A DNA stretch of 64,000 bases from Bifidobacterium sp. ESL0769 (GCF_029395495.1 NZ_CP113918.1:1984001-2048000), one strand, 5' to 3'; positions 1 to 9,738 are shown, counted from the first letter of the stretch. Notes: generated from the sequence alone by a model not told the origin. Program-made: numbers and translations.

Positions 1-2613
1 ATCGTATGGATACCAATACCAATAACGCAAGGAATCATCGCTCTCATCACCGAGCCATGAGAACAACCCACCGAAGCGTTGCATCTGATGATCGGATAAC
101 CCCAATGCGTTGGCATAAATGTAATACTCGTCGAACTTGTCCGACGACAACGCAGTGAGAGGGGCTGACGCAGCGGTTGAGGCTGTGCCTGAAGACGCAG
201 CATTCGAGGCCGTTTCTGAAACGTTCGAGGCCGTGCCTGAAGGCACAGTGAAAGTGGAACTCGAGGCCGGGACAGAAACGGCAGGAGAAGACGCCGCCGA
301 GGATACTACCGATGCCGAAACCGAAGCTGAATCCCGATCTGAAACCTTCCGTTCACTGCCGTCAACGTTGTCACCGCCGCTCGAAAGATACGCCTTAAAG
401 CCCAGCATCGGCGTGACCAGCCGCATCCCCCTGCGAGTGAGCCCGCGATATCGCAGTAATTTAAACAGAAGGATGAGCAGGAAAATCACCGGTGCACCGA
501 GCAGCAGCGAAACTCCCCACTGCCCATGCAGCTGATCGCAGACATGCCCGTAATCGTCGGTACCGGTGCCGATCTTGCTGAACGCAAGCCCTTGAGCCCA
601 CAGCGCCCCCACTACTCCGGCGGTCACAATCGCCGCGGCAGCCGCAAAGCCGAGCAACAGCGGGGTGACCACCCAAAGTTTCAGATATTCGTAATCGGCG
701 GTCCAGTTGAAGACGGTTTGCAGCCATTCGACCTTCCACCAGCCGTCCAACTCATGGGCAACAGTACGAAAATCGAAAATCGGAGTGTCCAGTTTCAGTG
801 ACATAGCCTTCAGCAAATTAAGCAATGCCCGTTCGGTAGCGGTGAGACTGTGAATCTGGTCAACATTTTCGGCAAACGCGGCCGGCAACAACACCACCGT
901 AGAAGTCGGTTTGCCGTGCTTCTTATATTCCGCGGCTTCGGCGAGAATTTCCTGCTCCGCCTCCTTGCCCTCGGCGACTCCTCGAGCCTTGGCACGCTTA
1001 ACATATGCTTCATCTCGCGATTCCTCGATTTCCCTTTCCGCCTTTTCGCTCTCACTTTCTTCAGACGGCTGGAACGCGACATCACCTCTTTCCTGCGCCT
1101 CGCTCACTTCACGAAGCCGCTGCGAAATCTCTTCGTCGCTGGCTCGCGAAAGATCGATTCCGCGGAACCACTTTGCTTGGCCTGGATAGACCGAAATGAC
1201 GCCTTTGGCGACCAACGAAAGCAACGTGGAACTCATCTGGCGAGATCGATAATCGTGGGAATATTCGCCCCAATCGAGAAAGTCACTGAACTTCGCGGCG
1301 CATGCAGGTGTCATGTCGGGGATGGCCTGCGACTGTGGCACCTGTTCCAGGGATTTCACGGTTTTTCTCTGTCCGGCTTTCTTCTGAGCGGCTTTCTTCC
1401 AACGTCTCGAACCCGCCTTGGCATGGCTGGGACGTTGTTCCTCCGGATAGTAAGCCCGCCAATTGGTAACGATCACGGCAAGCAACGCGAACAGCAGCAC
1501 CGCGCCTTCGTCGATTACATATTGCAGAATCACCTTGCGACGCATGGCAACATCCACTCCGGCATTCTGCCGCTCCGCACGTTCGCGCCTGATCACCGCG
1601 TCCTTGCCGTCTTTTTTGATGCGATACGCCACGCTTTTATTCATTGACGAGGCCGAAAACATCGAGACAAGATCTATATGCTCGCTCGAAGGCACGTTTT
1701 GCGCCTGCATCGTCAGTTCCCGGCTTCCAGACTTGACGACAGAACCTTTGCCCGCATAATGCATCCATTGCCGGGTATCCGCGCTGTTCACGCCTTTGGG
1801 CAGGGTGACCTTCGCATGGAAATCGTCAACCGGCACGCCGTTGGTGTCACCAAGCGGCTCCCACTTGAAGTAGGCGACGTCGTTGTAGACCTTCACCACA
1901 TCCTTGAATGTCATGGAGATATCGAATTTGAGGCTTTCCGCCGAACGCGTTGCGGGGATATTCCAACCGATTTCCACCGTGTCGCCGGACTTGCCCATAC
2001 TCGCCGACGCGCCGTTTTCATCGAGCAATGGGCTCAACGCGGCCTGCGCTTGAGGTCCTTCCGCACCGCTTTTCTTCGCCGGGTTCAATTCCGCCATTTT
2101 CTGCCCGTATTGGCTGTCGTTCATATTGGCCGGAAGGTATTCGTCACCTTCATTATCGTTCGCGGAGGCCAAAGCGGTCGCATACCATTGACCCGCATAT
2201 CTCATGTTCCAATTGAGATTGTCAAGATCACGCGTGGCCATACTGCTGCCATGCCGGTACCTCTGCCCAGTCGAAACATTGGTGACCGACACGTCGGTGA
2301 TAGCGCTGAGCACACCGTCACTGTTCGCACCATGGTGAAGCGTATAGCGTTGGAACACCTGCCGCCATAATTTGCCGCCGGCACGCTTGCCCAATTTCAT
2401 ATCGACATGTTCGGTGATTCGTAGGTCGCCGTCGGGCCGCACCGTAGCATCATAGTCAAGGGAACGATAGGTCATATCGGCACGGTGAAAACCGATATCA
2501 CCGGACTGAAAACCGCAGAAAGCGAAAAACACGATGACGACGGCCGTGCCGACCAGCGCCGATACAGCGGCCCTGCCAATCCGTCCAGGATTCAGACCTT
2601 GACCCAGCTTCAT
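1..2613 (-). CDS. DUF2207 family membrane protein (3' end outside window)
   Basis: The reading frame is open from an ATG at 2613, preceded by GAGGGGAAT, to the window edge, giving about 871 residues without the C-terminus. A membrane segment lies at residues 14-33. It is followed by an extracytoplasmic domain whose start (DYDATVRPDGDLRITEHVD) matches the opening of DUF2207. A second membrane segment lies near 355-385 and two more near 645-665 and 700-720, with a charged Glu/Lys-rich stretch between. A Ser/Ala/Val/Thr-rich linker (about 755-820) precedes the family-like tail IYANALGLSDHQ, which recalls the conserved YAIALG motif. The family's function is unknown; it is common in Gram-positive bacteria as a cell-envelope protein. 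The Ser-rich linker inside the cytosolic C-terminal part is unusual. Confidence 0.85.
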   Translation of the reverse strand, partial: MKLGQGLNPGRIGRAAVSALVGTAVVIVFFAFCGFQSGDIGFHRADMTYRSLDYDATVRPDGDLRITEHVDMKLGKRAGGKLWRQVFQRYTLHHGANSDGVLSAITDVSVTNVSTGQRYRHGSSMATRDLDNLNWNMRYAGQWYATALASANDNEGDEYLPANMNDSQYGQKMAELNPAKKSGAEGPQAQAALSPLLDENGASASMGKSGDTVEIGWNIPATRSAESLKFDISMTFKDVVKVYNDVAYFKWEPLGDTNGVPVDDFHAKVTLPKGVNSADTRQWMHYAGKGSVVKSGSRELTMQAQNVPSSEHIDLVSMFSASSMNKSVAYRIKKDGKDAVIRRERAERQNAGVDVAMRRKVILQYVIDEGAVLLFALLAVIVTNWRAYYPEEQRPSHAKAGSRRWKKAAQKKAGQRKTVKSLEQVPQSQAIPDMTPACAAKFSDFLDWGEYSHDYRSRQMSSTLLSLVAKGVISVYPGQAKWFRGIDLSRASDEEISQRLREVSEAQERGDVAFQPSEESESEKAEREIEESRDEAYVKRAKARGVAEGKEAEQEILAEAAEYKKHGKPTSTVVLLPAAFAENVDQIHSLTATERALLNLLKAMSLKLDTPIFDFRTVAHELDGWWKVEWLQTVFNWTADYEYLKLWVVTPLLLGFAAAAAIVTAGVVGALWAQGLAFSKIGTGTDDYGHVCDQLHGQWGVSLLLGAPVIFLLILLFKLLRYRGLTRRGMRLVTPMLGFKAYLSSGGDNVDGSERKVSDRDSASVSASVVSSAASSPAVSVPASSSTFTVPSGTASNVSETASNAASSGTASTAASAPLTALSSDKFDEYYIYANALGLSDHQMQRFGGLFSWLGDESDDSLRYWYWYPYD

Positions 2614-2719
2614 GGATTCCCCTCACCCAATACCACGAATGCACCAACACCGTGCCATCCGCAGCGTCTCTTCGTGGCCTCCATACTATCAAGCCGAAAG
2701 TACGCACGAGGTAAGCCAC

Positions 2720-2895
2720 TGCGCCGAAAAGCACCTTTTCAAGCCATTTTTCGTGCTTTTCGTCGCATTAGCCCACAAAACCAGTGAGAAAAGCACTAAA
2801 AAGTGGCCATAAGGATGCTTTTCTCACTGAAATGGATCTTGACTGAGGCGAAAAGCACCTTTCCCGAGGCATTTCGGTGCTTTTCGCACTGGTTT
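2720..2895. repeat. Palindromic repeat cluster A (3 units of the GAAAAGCAC family)
   Basis: The 391-bp spacer between the DUF2207 gene and pgi holds three imperfect palindromes of about 47-57 bp, at roughly 2720-2766, 2779-2832 and 2839-2895. Each has a left arm with GAAAAGCAC and a right arm with GTGCTTTTC, flanked by TCAGT/ACTGG-like ends, around a variable centre of about 17 nt. The same element recurs at 11.7, 20.3 and 37.6 kb. Here the cluster starts about 110 bp past the pgi stop codon, beyond the pgi terminator. No coding sequence is supported in the spacer. Confidence 0.85.
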
Positions 2896-2922
2896 CGCGC
2901 GATCTTCTTATACACCACAACA

Positions 2923-2957
2923 AAATGGGCACCCGTCTTGGCGATGGGTGCCCATTT
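2923..2957 (-). terminator. Rho-independent terminator of pgi
   Basis: A perfect stem AAATGGGCACCC / GGGTGCCCATTT with an 11-nt loop lies 48 bp past the pgi stop. On the minus strand it is followed by TTTTGTTGTGG. Confidence 0.85.
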
Positions 2958-3004
2958 CAGCGGTTAGTGGCGGCTAGTCCGCAACCAGCAACCTTGCGGC
3001 TCGC

Positions 3005-4699
3005 TTACTTACGATGCGCGCGGTAGAAGCGGATGAGGCTCTGCGTGGAAGCGTCCTGCTGCGCCAGAGCGTTGTCATCCTGCGAGATCGCCGGGGTGAT
3101 CTGGCGGGCGAGCTGCTTGCCGAGCTCGACGCCCCACTGGTCGAAGGAATCGATGCCCCAGACAGTGCCCTCGGTGAAGGTGATGTGCTCGTAGAGCGCA
3201 ATGAGCTCACCGAGCGAGAACGGGGTCAGCGCGTCGCCGAAGATCGAGGTGGTCGGGCGGTTGCCGGAGAAGACACGGGCCGGGACGATGGCCTCGGGCG
3301 TGCCCTCGGCGCGAACCTCATCGGCGGTCTTGCCGAACGCGAGCGCCTTGGTCTGTGCCAGGTAGTTGCCGAGGAAGAGCTCGTGCACGTCCTGGTCGCC
3401 GTCCTTGGCCGGGTTCGGAGTGTTGGCGAAGGCGATGAAATCAGCCGGGATGAGCTGCGTACCCTGATGGATCAGCTGGTAGAACGCGTGCTGGCCGTTG
3501 GTGCCGGGCTCGCCCCAGAAGACCTCGCCGGTGTCGGTGGTCACCGGGGTGCCGTCCCAGCGCACGGACTTGCCGTTGGACTCCATGGTGAGCTGCTGCA
3601 GATAGGCCGGGAAGCGGTGCAGATACTGGTCGTAAGGCAGCACGGCGTGGGTCGCGGCCTTGAAGAAGTTGCGATACCAGACGTTGAGCATGCCCATCAT
3701 CACGATGACGTTCTTCTCAAGCGGGGTGTTGGCGAAGTACTCGTCCATCTCGTGGAAGCCGGCAAGGAACTCCTCGAAGCGCTTCGGCCCGAAGACTACG
3801 GCCAGCGAGGTGCCGACCGCGGAATCGACGGAATAACGGCCGCCAACCCAGTTCCAGAAGCCGAAGGCATTCTGCGGATCGATGCCGAATTCCTCGACGC
3901 CCTTGAGATTGGTGGAGACGGCGACGAAGTGCTTGCGGATAGCCTCGGCGCGCTTGGCGTCGGAGCCGTCGATGGCACCGGAAGCCTTGAGGCTGTTCAA
4001 GAGCCAGGTGCGTGCCTCACGCGCGTTAGTCAGGGTCTCGAGGGTGGTGAAGGTCTTGGAGACGATGATGAACATCGTGGTCTCGGGGTCGAGGTCCTTC
4101 GTCTTCTCGGTGATATCGTTGGGGTCGATGTTGGAGACGTAACGGGCGGAGATGCCAGCGTCAGCATACGGCTTCAGAGCCTCATAGACCATGACGGGAC
4201 CCAGGTCGGAACCACCGATGCCGATGTTGACGACGGTCTTAATCTTTTTGCCGGTAACTCCGCGCCATTCGCCGCTGCGCACCTTGTCGGCGAACGCGTA
4301 AATCTTGTCGAGCGTGGTGTGCACGTCCTTGACCACGTCCTGGCCGTCGACGATGAGCTTGCCTTCGTCGGACTTCGGGCGGCGCAACGCGGTGTGCAGC
4401 ACGGCGCGGTCTTCAGTGTTGTTGATGTGAACGCCCTCATACATGGCCTTGCGACGATCCTCAAGATGCACGGCCTTGGCGAGATTGGCGAAAAGCTTGA
4501 GCGTTTCAGGCTGGATAAGGTTCTTGGAAAGGTCGAAGTGCAAGTCGCCGGCGTCAAAGCTCAGTTCCTCAACACGGTTGGGCTCCTCGGCGAACCACTT
4601 CTTGAGATCGATGCCCTCGCTCTTCAATTCGTCGAAATGCTTTTGCAGCGCTGCCCATTCCGGGGTCTTCGTGGCGTCGATAGGAGGATTGATGGCCAT
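3005..4699 (-). CDS. pgi: Glucose-6-phosphate isomerase
   Basis: This enzyme interconverts glucose 6-phosphate and fructose 6-phosphate in the cytosol; in bifidobacteria the product feeds the fructose-6-phosphate phosphoketolase shunt. The 564-residue protein has the full family length. It shows the phosphosugar-binding segment [18 protein letters not shown], the signature [17 protein letters not shown] and a C-terminal [14 protein letters not shown] block with its catalytic region. The start is fixed by AAAGGA a short distance upstream of ATG. The gene stands alone with its own terminator downstream. Two 12-bp perfect palindromes lie in the upstream spacer (4842-4853 and 4865-4876) and may be regulator sites. 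A long antisense frame opposite this gene is a composition artefact. Confidence 0.98.
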   Translation of the reverse strand: MAINPPIDATKTPEWAALQKHFDELKSEGIDLKKWFAEEPNRVEELSFDAGDLHFDLSKNLIQPETLKLFANLAKAVHLEDRRKAMYEGVHINNTEDRAVLHTALRRPKSDEGKLIVDGQDVVKDVHTTLDKIYAFADKVRSGEWRGVTGKKIKTVVNIGIGGSDLGPVMVYEALKPYADAGISARYVSNIDPNDITEKTKDLDPETTMFIIVSKTFTTLETLTNAREARTWLLNSLKASGAIDGSDAKRAEAIRKHFVAVSTNLKGVEEFGIDPQNAFGFWNWVGGRYSVDSAVGTSLAVVFGPKRFEEFLAGFHEMDEYFANTPLEKNVIVMMGMLNVWYRNFFKAATHAVLPYDQYLHRFPAYLQQLTMESNGKSVRWDGTPVTTDTGEVFWGEPGTNGQHAFYQLIHQGTQLIPADFIAFANTPNPAKDGDQDVHELFLGNYLAQTKALAFGKTADEVRAEGTPEAIVPARVFSGNRPTTSIFGDALTPFSLGELIALYEHITFTEGTVWGIDSFDQWGVELGKQLARQITPAISQDDNALAQQDASTQSLIRFYRAHRK

Positions 4700-5004
4700 A
4701 ATTCTTAAGGTCCTTTCATCACGTGCCGCGGGGGTTTCGTGGCCTCGTCTGTCTTTTCCTCAAGGCACTGTTCCCGCCGCTTGCTACGCATACCAATTTA
4801 CTCACAAAAGCGGACACAACAGCACAAAAAGCGTCGCGCGAGTCAACGTTGACATAGCATGATATTTGATATCAAACCGGCGCAATTCGAACGATTTTAG
4901 AGTCTTTGAATTAACGTCAAAAGGAAAGAGAACGTTCACATCTCGAAGCGTTTGCAACATTACATCATTTATAATGCTTAGGTTCTGCTCTACAACATGC
5001 AGGT
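4700..5004. promoter_or_regulatory. Upstream region of pgi with two perfect palindromes
   Basis: This 305-bp spacer has no convincing gene. GTCAACGTTGAC at 4842-4853 is a perfect 12-bp palindrome with a central CG, the form typical of LacI-family operators. TTTGATATCAAA at 4865-4876 is a second perfect palindrome. Both lie about 145-175 bp upstream of the pgi start. I could not fix a matching -35/-10 pair. A role in sugar-dependent control of pgi is inference. Confidence 0.45.
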
Positions 5005-5346
5005 TCAACGCGAGGTAACGGCTTCCTTCGATTCAGCCTTGGATTTCGCCGCAGCAGCTTCTTCAGCCTTGATGATGGCATCCATCTTGATTTCGGCCTC
5101 GGTCTCGCTCATCCCTGTTGCCTCTTTGAGCTTATCGATGCGATCGCGAAACGCAATAGCACAATCTAACGCTTTCTGCTCCTCCGCAGTGAAATCACGA
5201 ATCTTGATCCATGGCCCCCATCCACCATCATCAATACCTTCCTCGGCCTCGTACGTCCACCTGTCAAGCGTTTCCTGCGTAATGCCAAGACTCTCGCAGA
5301 GTTCCTTGTCTTCCATTGCCGCACGTTCTTTATCGTCCATTTCCAT
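5005..5346 (-). CDS. Small acidic protein, putative antitoxin of an overlapping pair
   Basis: The 113-residue protein is rich in Glu, Asp, Lys and Ala. The N-terminal half (DKELCESLGITQETLDRW) reads like a short helical DNA-binding or RHH-type segment. The C-terminal half, about 65-113, is a charged Ala/Glu/Lys helix. Its start lies 17 bp inside the end of the preceding gene on the same strand, so the two are translationally coupled. The order of a compact basic partner followed by a small acidic protein resembles modules in which the toxin gene comes first, such as BrnT-BrnA. I do not recognise the family with certainty, and the antitoxin call rests on size, charge and overlap. Confidence 0.55.
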   Translation of the reverse strand: MEMDDKERAAMEDKELCESLGITQETLDRWTYEAEEGIDDGGWGPWIKIRDFTAEEQKALDCAIAFRDRIDKLKEATGMSETEAEIKMDAIIKAEEAAAAKSKAESKEAVTSR

Positions 5347-5629
5347 ATCGACCTCCTTTCAATAGGCCCAGTTCTTTCAGTATAGCTTTCGTCGGCGGCG
5401 TCTTCGCATGAAAGATTTCCCAATGTCCATCTTGACTTTTTGAAAAAACTAATTCCAACAATCTTCCTTCGCCATCGACGCCGATGGCAGACCAACGGCC
5501 AGACGCATTATTCCGAGGCTTAAATTCCACTAACGCATGCCAAGCAGACCTGACATCCTCATCGCTGATATTAGAATGACGTCGGTGAATCCTCGGATGG
5601 ATTATCGGCTCTTCGTTGATTTCGTTCAT
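5330..5629 (-). CDS. Small basic protein, putative toxin (BrnT-like layout)
   Basis: The preferred start is the ATG at 5629 (MNEINEEPIIHPRIHRRH), giving 99 residues; an upstream in-frame ATG at 5707 would add 26 residues with no family-like content. GGATAC lies just before the chosen start. The order of elements is a His/Arg-rich N-terminus, NISDEDVRSAWHAL, a beta segment with IGVDGEGRLLELVFSK, a WEIFHAKTPP segment and a C-terminal Lys/Gly/Arg tail. The pattern 'IGVDxxGRLLE...HAxTPPTK' resembles compact actinobacterial toxin-like proteins with a BrnT/RelE-type layout. It overlaps the next gene by 17 bp. Function is inferred only. Confidence 0.55.
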   Translation of the reverse strand: MNEINEEPIIHPRIHRRHSNISDEDVRSAWHALVEFKPRNNASGRWSAIGVDGEGRLLELVFSKSQDGHWEIFHAKTPPTKAILKELGLLKGGRYGNGR

Positions 5630-5893
5630 GTATCCATTGAACATAAAATCGCTCAATTTCCGAGGCAAAACAGGGTGCTGTGGTCGGATGATAGGGGTTA
5701 TCCACATTTGAGGCGTGTCGCAAGGCCGGACGCTGAATCATTAACAAATCCATACACATTTGGGGCAACATGCAGTCAACTTTTATACATTGCTACGCCT
5801 AAGACAAAAGTTCGGAAAACTTCTCCACACTTTTATGCGCAATCATGGCTTGGCACAGAATAAATATCCACAATCACAATAATTTTATTCCGG

Positions 5894-7255
5894 CTATGCC
5901 AGCTTGATCAAGCGCAACAGGGGCTGACGAACGAAACGGTCGACGAGACAGACTACAAGCACGAAAGCAAGCGAGAAGACGAGCTCGACCAGGAACCAAT
6001 CGATGAGCCACCCCGCGCAAGCAGACATGCCGCCGGCCGCAAAGGCGCTAACAATATGAGAAATAACGGGGGCGGCGAAATGGTTCTGCACGGCTATCCA
6101 CGCATAATACGTCAGCGCCTGCACGATGTAGAAGCCCAGAATGCCGGAAGCGAGCGCCTCGACAGCACGGCGGCAGAAGGCTAGCGCACCTTCCCAGAAC
6201 GTTCTTTTTGCACTACCATCACGACTCGGCATGCCTTCATCCGGCTTTCGAACTTGTGCACCGGGGCAGGCGGCGCACATCAACGAGCAAACCGCAAGCA
6301 AGAACGAAATCGCCGAAGTCGACTTAAATGAAAGCACGGTCAGGAAGCCGTAATGGCCACCAAACGCGGCGAAAACGACAACACAACCGACGACAGCAAC
6401 CAAAGCGATCAATGCGGCGGCCCAGAAACGGCGGGTCAGCCAAAGCGGCAAGTCATTACGAGCAGAGGAATTTCGTTCACCGTACCGACGCTTCCATGCA
6501 CAGCCCAGAGCACCCGCGCAAATATAGGAGGCAAAATAGGTGACAGCGCTCATCTGCTTGCGCCAGTCCAGAACGCTCAGCGAATTGAAAAAATTGCGTC
6601 CGCTTACGGCTATGTAGGCATTGAGGCCATAAACCACTACGAGCACGATCATCCACAGCGCCACGCACCATTTTTTGCGGCAACGCTCGATGCACCAGGC
6701 AATGAATGGCGCAAGTAATACGAACAAGACATAAAGCCAGACGAATTCGAGGCTCAGCACGACTTCGCGCAGGCCGCCGACGGCTTGAATCGGCACCACC
6801 CAGCGGTTGACCACCACCAATATCACAACGTAGAACGCCACTGCCGCAAGGACTTTCGCGATGCGAAGCACAGATGGTTTCCATTCGTCACGTGCAAACC
6901 CCTTACGATGCGAGCGTTCGGCCAAGCGCGGGACGAGGAAAAACGCCGAAATCATGAAAAAGATGTGGTTGCCCCACGCTCCCAAGAACATGAGCATCGA
7001 AATCAGCCACACCGCCAGCGGGGTCGACGAGACGATGGCGATGAACGTAGGGGACGTGCCGGATTGGATGGCTGCCGAGAGCGCGTGCGGTCCCGCGACC
7101 GCGATCTGCTCGAAAGTCAACAAAAACGTATGGAATACGGCGATACCAACGATGGCCAAGAGACGCAACAGCTCGACGGCGAAAATACGGGAACGGCGAC
7201 GTATCGGACGCCCTGGATGACTCAGCACAAATGCGGAAACACTAGAGGATGTCAT
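5894..7255 (-). CDS. Acyltransferase 3 family membrane protein
   Basis: The chosen start is the ATG at 7255 with GAAGG upstream, giving 453 residues and overlapping the end of manC by 14 bp. Acyltransferase 3 proteins are integral membrane enzymes that move acyl groups, often acetyl, onto surface sugars. The sequence opens with the typical AVELLRLLAIVGIAVFHTF segment, in which Arg and His occupy the usual catalytic positions, followed by GNHIFFMISAFFLVPRL. About ten hydrophobic segments continue to the C-terminus. Coupling to the GDP-mannose enzyme suggests it modifies a mannose-containing surface glycan, which is inference. Confidence 0.8.
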   Translation of the reverse strand: MTSSSVSAFVLSHPGRPIRRRSRIFAVELLRLLAIVGIAVFHTFLLTFEQIAVAGPHALSAAIQSGTSPTFIAIVSSTPLAVWLISMLMFLGAWGNHIFFMISAFFLVPRLAERSHRKGFARDEWKPSVLRIAKVLAAVAFYVVILVVVNRWVVPIQAVGGLREVVLSLEFVWLYVLFVLLAPFIAWCIERCRKKWCVALWMIVLVVVYGLNAYIAVSGRNFFNSLSVLDWRKQMSAVTYFASYICAGALGCAWKRRYGERNSSARNDLPLWLTRRFWAAALIALVAVVGCVVVFAAFGGHYGFLTVLSFKSTSAISFLLAVCSLMCAACPGAQVRKPDEGMPSRDGSAKRTFWEGALAFCRRAVEALASGILGFYIVQALTYYAWIAVQNHFAAPVISHIVSAFAAGGMSACAGWLIDWFLVELVFSLAFVLVVCLVDRFVRQPLLRLIKLA

Positions 7256-8555
7256 CACGGCCTTCGCGGTCGAGGTAAGCGACCAGATCCTTGACCTCTT
7301 GGCTGCGGGCGCGCGGGGCGATGAGCAGAGCGTCGGGAGTGTCGGCGACGACCATATCGTTGACTCCAAGCAGGGCTACGGTACGGTCAGAAAGCGGCAT
7401 CACCACGTCGCCAGCGCTGTCGACGCTCACTACCTTGTCGCTATCACCCAAAATCTTGATATTGCGAGCGCCGGTGCTGGGCAGGAGCGCCGCCACAGAG
7501 TTGAAGTCGCCGATATCGTCCCAGCCGAAATCGCCGGGAACCATCGCCACACCGCCGGCCACGCTCAGCGGTTCGGCCACCGCGTAATCGAACGCAATCT
7601 TCTCGATGCCCGGCCAGTAGGTCGCCATCGCCTCATCGATTGCGTCGTTGTCAGTCTCAGAATCATCGTCGGCATCGGCCTTGGTTCCCTTATCGGCGCT
7701 GGCATCCGCAGTGCCGTCCAAAGTCTCCTGACCGACGTACTGCGCCGCCGCGATTTCGGCGTTTCCAGCAGTGTCGGCACCTTCGTCTTGATCCACACTC
7801 ATATACGCATCAGCGATATGCGATATGGCATCATACATTTCCGGCTTGTGTTCGCGCAGATGATTGAGCAAAACGTCCGCACGCATCACGAACATGCCAG
7901 CGTTCCAACGATATTCGCCGGTAGAAAGGTAGGCCTGAGCCGTCGCCGAATCGGGCTTTTCCACGAAACGTTCCACCAAACACGCGCTGGGTGCCCCCGG
8001 GATTTCGTTGCCCAACGACCGGCCTTGATGGATGTAGCCAAAAGCCGTGGACGGCCGCGAAGCTGCAATGCCGATGGTTGTGACGTATCCGGCGCGCGCC
8101 GCCGCCACCGCCTGACGGACCGCATCGGCGAACGAATCCTTGCCACGGATAACATGGTCAGCTGCAAACGACCCTACGACGATATGTTTACCGTGACGTC
8201 GCGCCAAAATGGCTGTTGCCAGCGCAATGGCCGCCGTCGAATCCCGCGGAACGGGTTCTGCGAAAATGCTGGATTCCTTGAGTTCCGGCAGTTGCGCCTC
8301 AACCGCCGCGACGTGCCGCCAGCCGGTACTTACGACGATGCGTTCCGGCCCGGCTAGCCTCGCCAACCGGTCAAACGTCGACTGAATCAGCGTCCGACCG
8401 CTGCCCATCAAATCGTAGAGGAATTTCGGTCTAGCTCCCCGGCTCAACGGCCAGAGCCTCGAACCAGTGCCCCCAGCTGGGATGATGGCGTAAAAATCCT
8501 CGAAACCTTTGCGTGACGTCGATACGTCCGGCATTGTATTTTCCAAGTTACCCAT
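7242..8555 (-). CDS. manC: Mannose-1-phosphate guanylyltransferase
   Basis: This enzyme makes GDP-mannose from mannose 1-phosphate and GTP for glycan or exopolysaccharide synthesis. The nucleotidyltransferase signature is IIPAGGTGSRLWPLSR with PKFL shortly after, at about residues 24-46. A GSFAADHVI block and FVEKPD follow, as in GDP-mannose pyrophosphorylases. At 437 residues it is longer than the usual ~360. The excess is an Asp/Ala-rich insert at about 250-305, ahead of a normal WPGIEKIAFDYAVAEP segment. An alternative start is the Met at residue 8. It overlaps the downstream acyltransferase by 14 bp, so the two form one transcription unit. Confidence 0.9.
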   Translation of the reverse strand: MGNLENTMPDVSTSRKGFEDFYAIIPAGGTGSRLWPLSRGARPKFLYDLMGSGRTLIQSTFDRLARLAGPERIVVSTGWRHVAAVEAQLPELKESSIFAEPVPRDSTAAIALATAILARRHGKHIVVGSFAADHVIRGKDSFADAVRQAVAAARAGYVTTIGIAASRPSTAFGYIHQGRSLGNEIPGAPSACLVERFVEKPDSATAQAYLSTGEYRWNAGMFVMRADVLLNHLREHKPEMYDAISHIADAYMSVDQDEGADTAGNAEIAAAQYVGQETLDGTADASADKGTKADADDDSETDNDAIDEAMATYWPGIEKIAFDYAVAEPLSVAGGVAMVPGDFGWDDIGDFNSVAALLPSTGARNIKILGDSDKVVSVDSAGDVVMPLSDRTVALLGVNDMVVADTPDALLIAPRARSQEVKDLVAYLDREGRDDIL

Positions 8556-8814
8556 CCCTTTTCGCGCAATTTCCAGCCTGTTTGCTCCTTATAATATTGT
8601 CGCGCAGCCCGTTGTCATTAGCACTGCCTTTCTTCCTGGCAAACAAGACAGCAGATTCAGATTCCTGCGATTTCGCCATTTTACCGGCCCAACCGCAACA
8701 TAAAGCCAGCACCGTCCGGCGAGACACGTCCGAACGCCGCGCCCGTGGACAAAACGGAAATCATCCAGTAGTATTATTGTTTTGTGCGCGAGTGGTGCAT
8801 ACCGCCCGGGCATT

Positions 8815-8887
8815 GCCGCTTTAGCTCAGTTGGTAGAGCGTCTCACTCGTAATGAGAAGGTCGACAGTTCGATTCTGTCAAGCGGCT
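8815..8887 (+). tRNA. tRNA-Thr (anticodon CGT)
   Basis: The cloverleaf is complete: acceptor stem GCCGCTT/AAGCGGC, a D-arm with AGCTCAGTTGGTAGAGC, anticodon stem TCTCA/TGAGA with loop CTCGTAA, and a T-arm with GTTCGATTC. It is 73 nt long with discriminator T. CCA is not encoded. Confidence 0.96.
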
Positions 8888-8947
8888 CTTTAGTTTCAAG
8901 TCAAGCGACACCAATTCCAACTTCGGTTTAATCCAGATTTCCAATAA

Positions 8948-9709
8948 TCACTCCACTTCGCTGTATACGCGATAGGGCAGGCGGATCGGTTCCGCACTGA
9001 TTTTGCGCAACTTGCGCTGCGTGGTGAGATACGACGGCAGCAGCGCGATGCCCTTGCCCTGCTCAACCATGGTGACGATGGTCTCAAGCGAATCGACCTC
9101 CATCAGACGGCGCGAATTGCGCGTAGCCATATGGTCGCGCAACGAACGTTTGCGGAAGGCACATTCCTTGTCGTGATTGATCAGAAGCGGCACACGGCCA
9201 ACCGGAATACCTTCGACCATGTCCTCGGATGCGAGGTAAGCAGCTTCCAGCACATTGGTACTCATCAACCGGTAATTATCCAGTTCGTCTAAGTCTACGA
9301 AGGCCACCACCGACTTATACTGGTGCCGTCGCGCTTCAGGAACGATTTCGCTTTGACGGCGGACGACGATGGTGCCGTAGCTTTCAGGATGAAACGACGG
9401 CATGTTAGTCATCATATAGTGCAGCAAGGTTTCGGTAATCAGCAAATCACCCGGAGCTCCGGCCGCCTCGCGTTTCACGTCATCAAGCTCGGCGGTGATG
9501 CGCAGCGATGCGCGATAAAGTCGCTTGCCGATCTTCGTGGGCTCCACACCTTTCGCGCTGCGCTCCACCAACGTCGTATGGAACTCATGCTCAAGCGACT
9601 TGAGCCGTGCACTAATATTCGATTGCGCATAGCCGAGTGCCTTTGCGGCCTTGTTGAGCGAACCGGTTTCGATAATGGCCTCGAAAATCTCCAAATCGTT
9701 GAGATTCAT
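8948..9709 (-). CDS. LysR-type transcriptional regulator, divergent from gap
   Basis: The chosen start is ATG at 9709 because AGGGGGAG stands 5 nt upstream; the protein has 253 residues, short for LysR proteins (usually ~290-310). The winged helix-turn-helix fills residues 1-60 (NLNDLEIFEAIIETGSLNKA, then AQSNISARLKSLEHE). A reduced substrate-binding domain follows, ending in VEQGKGIALLPSYL, a typical LysR C-terminal motif. It is divergent from the GAPDH gene across a 285-bp spacer that holds perfect palindromes, so gap and the regulator itself are the likely targets. The inducer is unknown. Confidence 0.88.
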   Translation of the reverse strand: MNLNDLEIFEAIIETGSLNKAAKALGYAQSNISARLKSLEHEFHTTLVERSAKGVEPTKIGKRLYRASLRITAELDDVKREAAGAPGDLLITETLLHYMMTNMPSFHPESYGTIVVRRQSEIVPEARRHQYKSVVAFVDLDELDNYRLMSTNVLEAAYLASEDMVEGIPVGRVPLLINHDKECAFRKRSLRDHMATRNSRRLMEVDSLETIVTMVEQGKGIALLPSYLTTQRKLRKISAEPIRLPYRVYSEVE

Positions 9710-9738
9710 CGCACTCCCCCTATTTGCACCAGCGATGA

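Noticed and set aside
850..2370. Plus-strand frames of 230-265 codons in the first 2.4 kb
   Set aside because: The minus strand carries one continuous DUF2207 reading frame through this region.
2720..2895. CRISPR array
   Set aside because: The repeats are palindromes of varying length with no regular direct repeat and spacer pattern, and no cas gene is near.
3014..4708. Long open frame on the plus strand opposite pgi
   Set aside because: It mirrors pgi codon for codon, has no protein-like domains and lacks a ribosome-binding site. High G+C third positions create such antisense frames.
4802..5008. 68-codon minus frame upstream of pgi
   Set aside because: No ribosome-binding site, no domain, and it covers the likely pgi control region.
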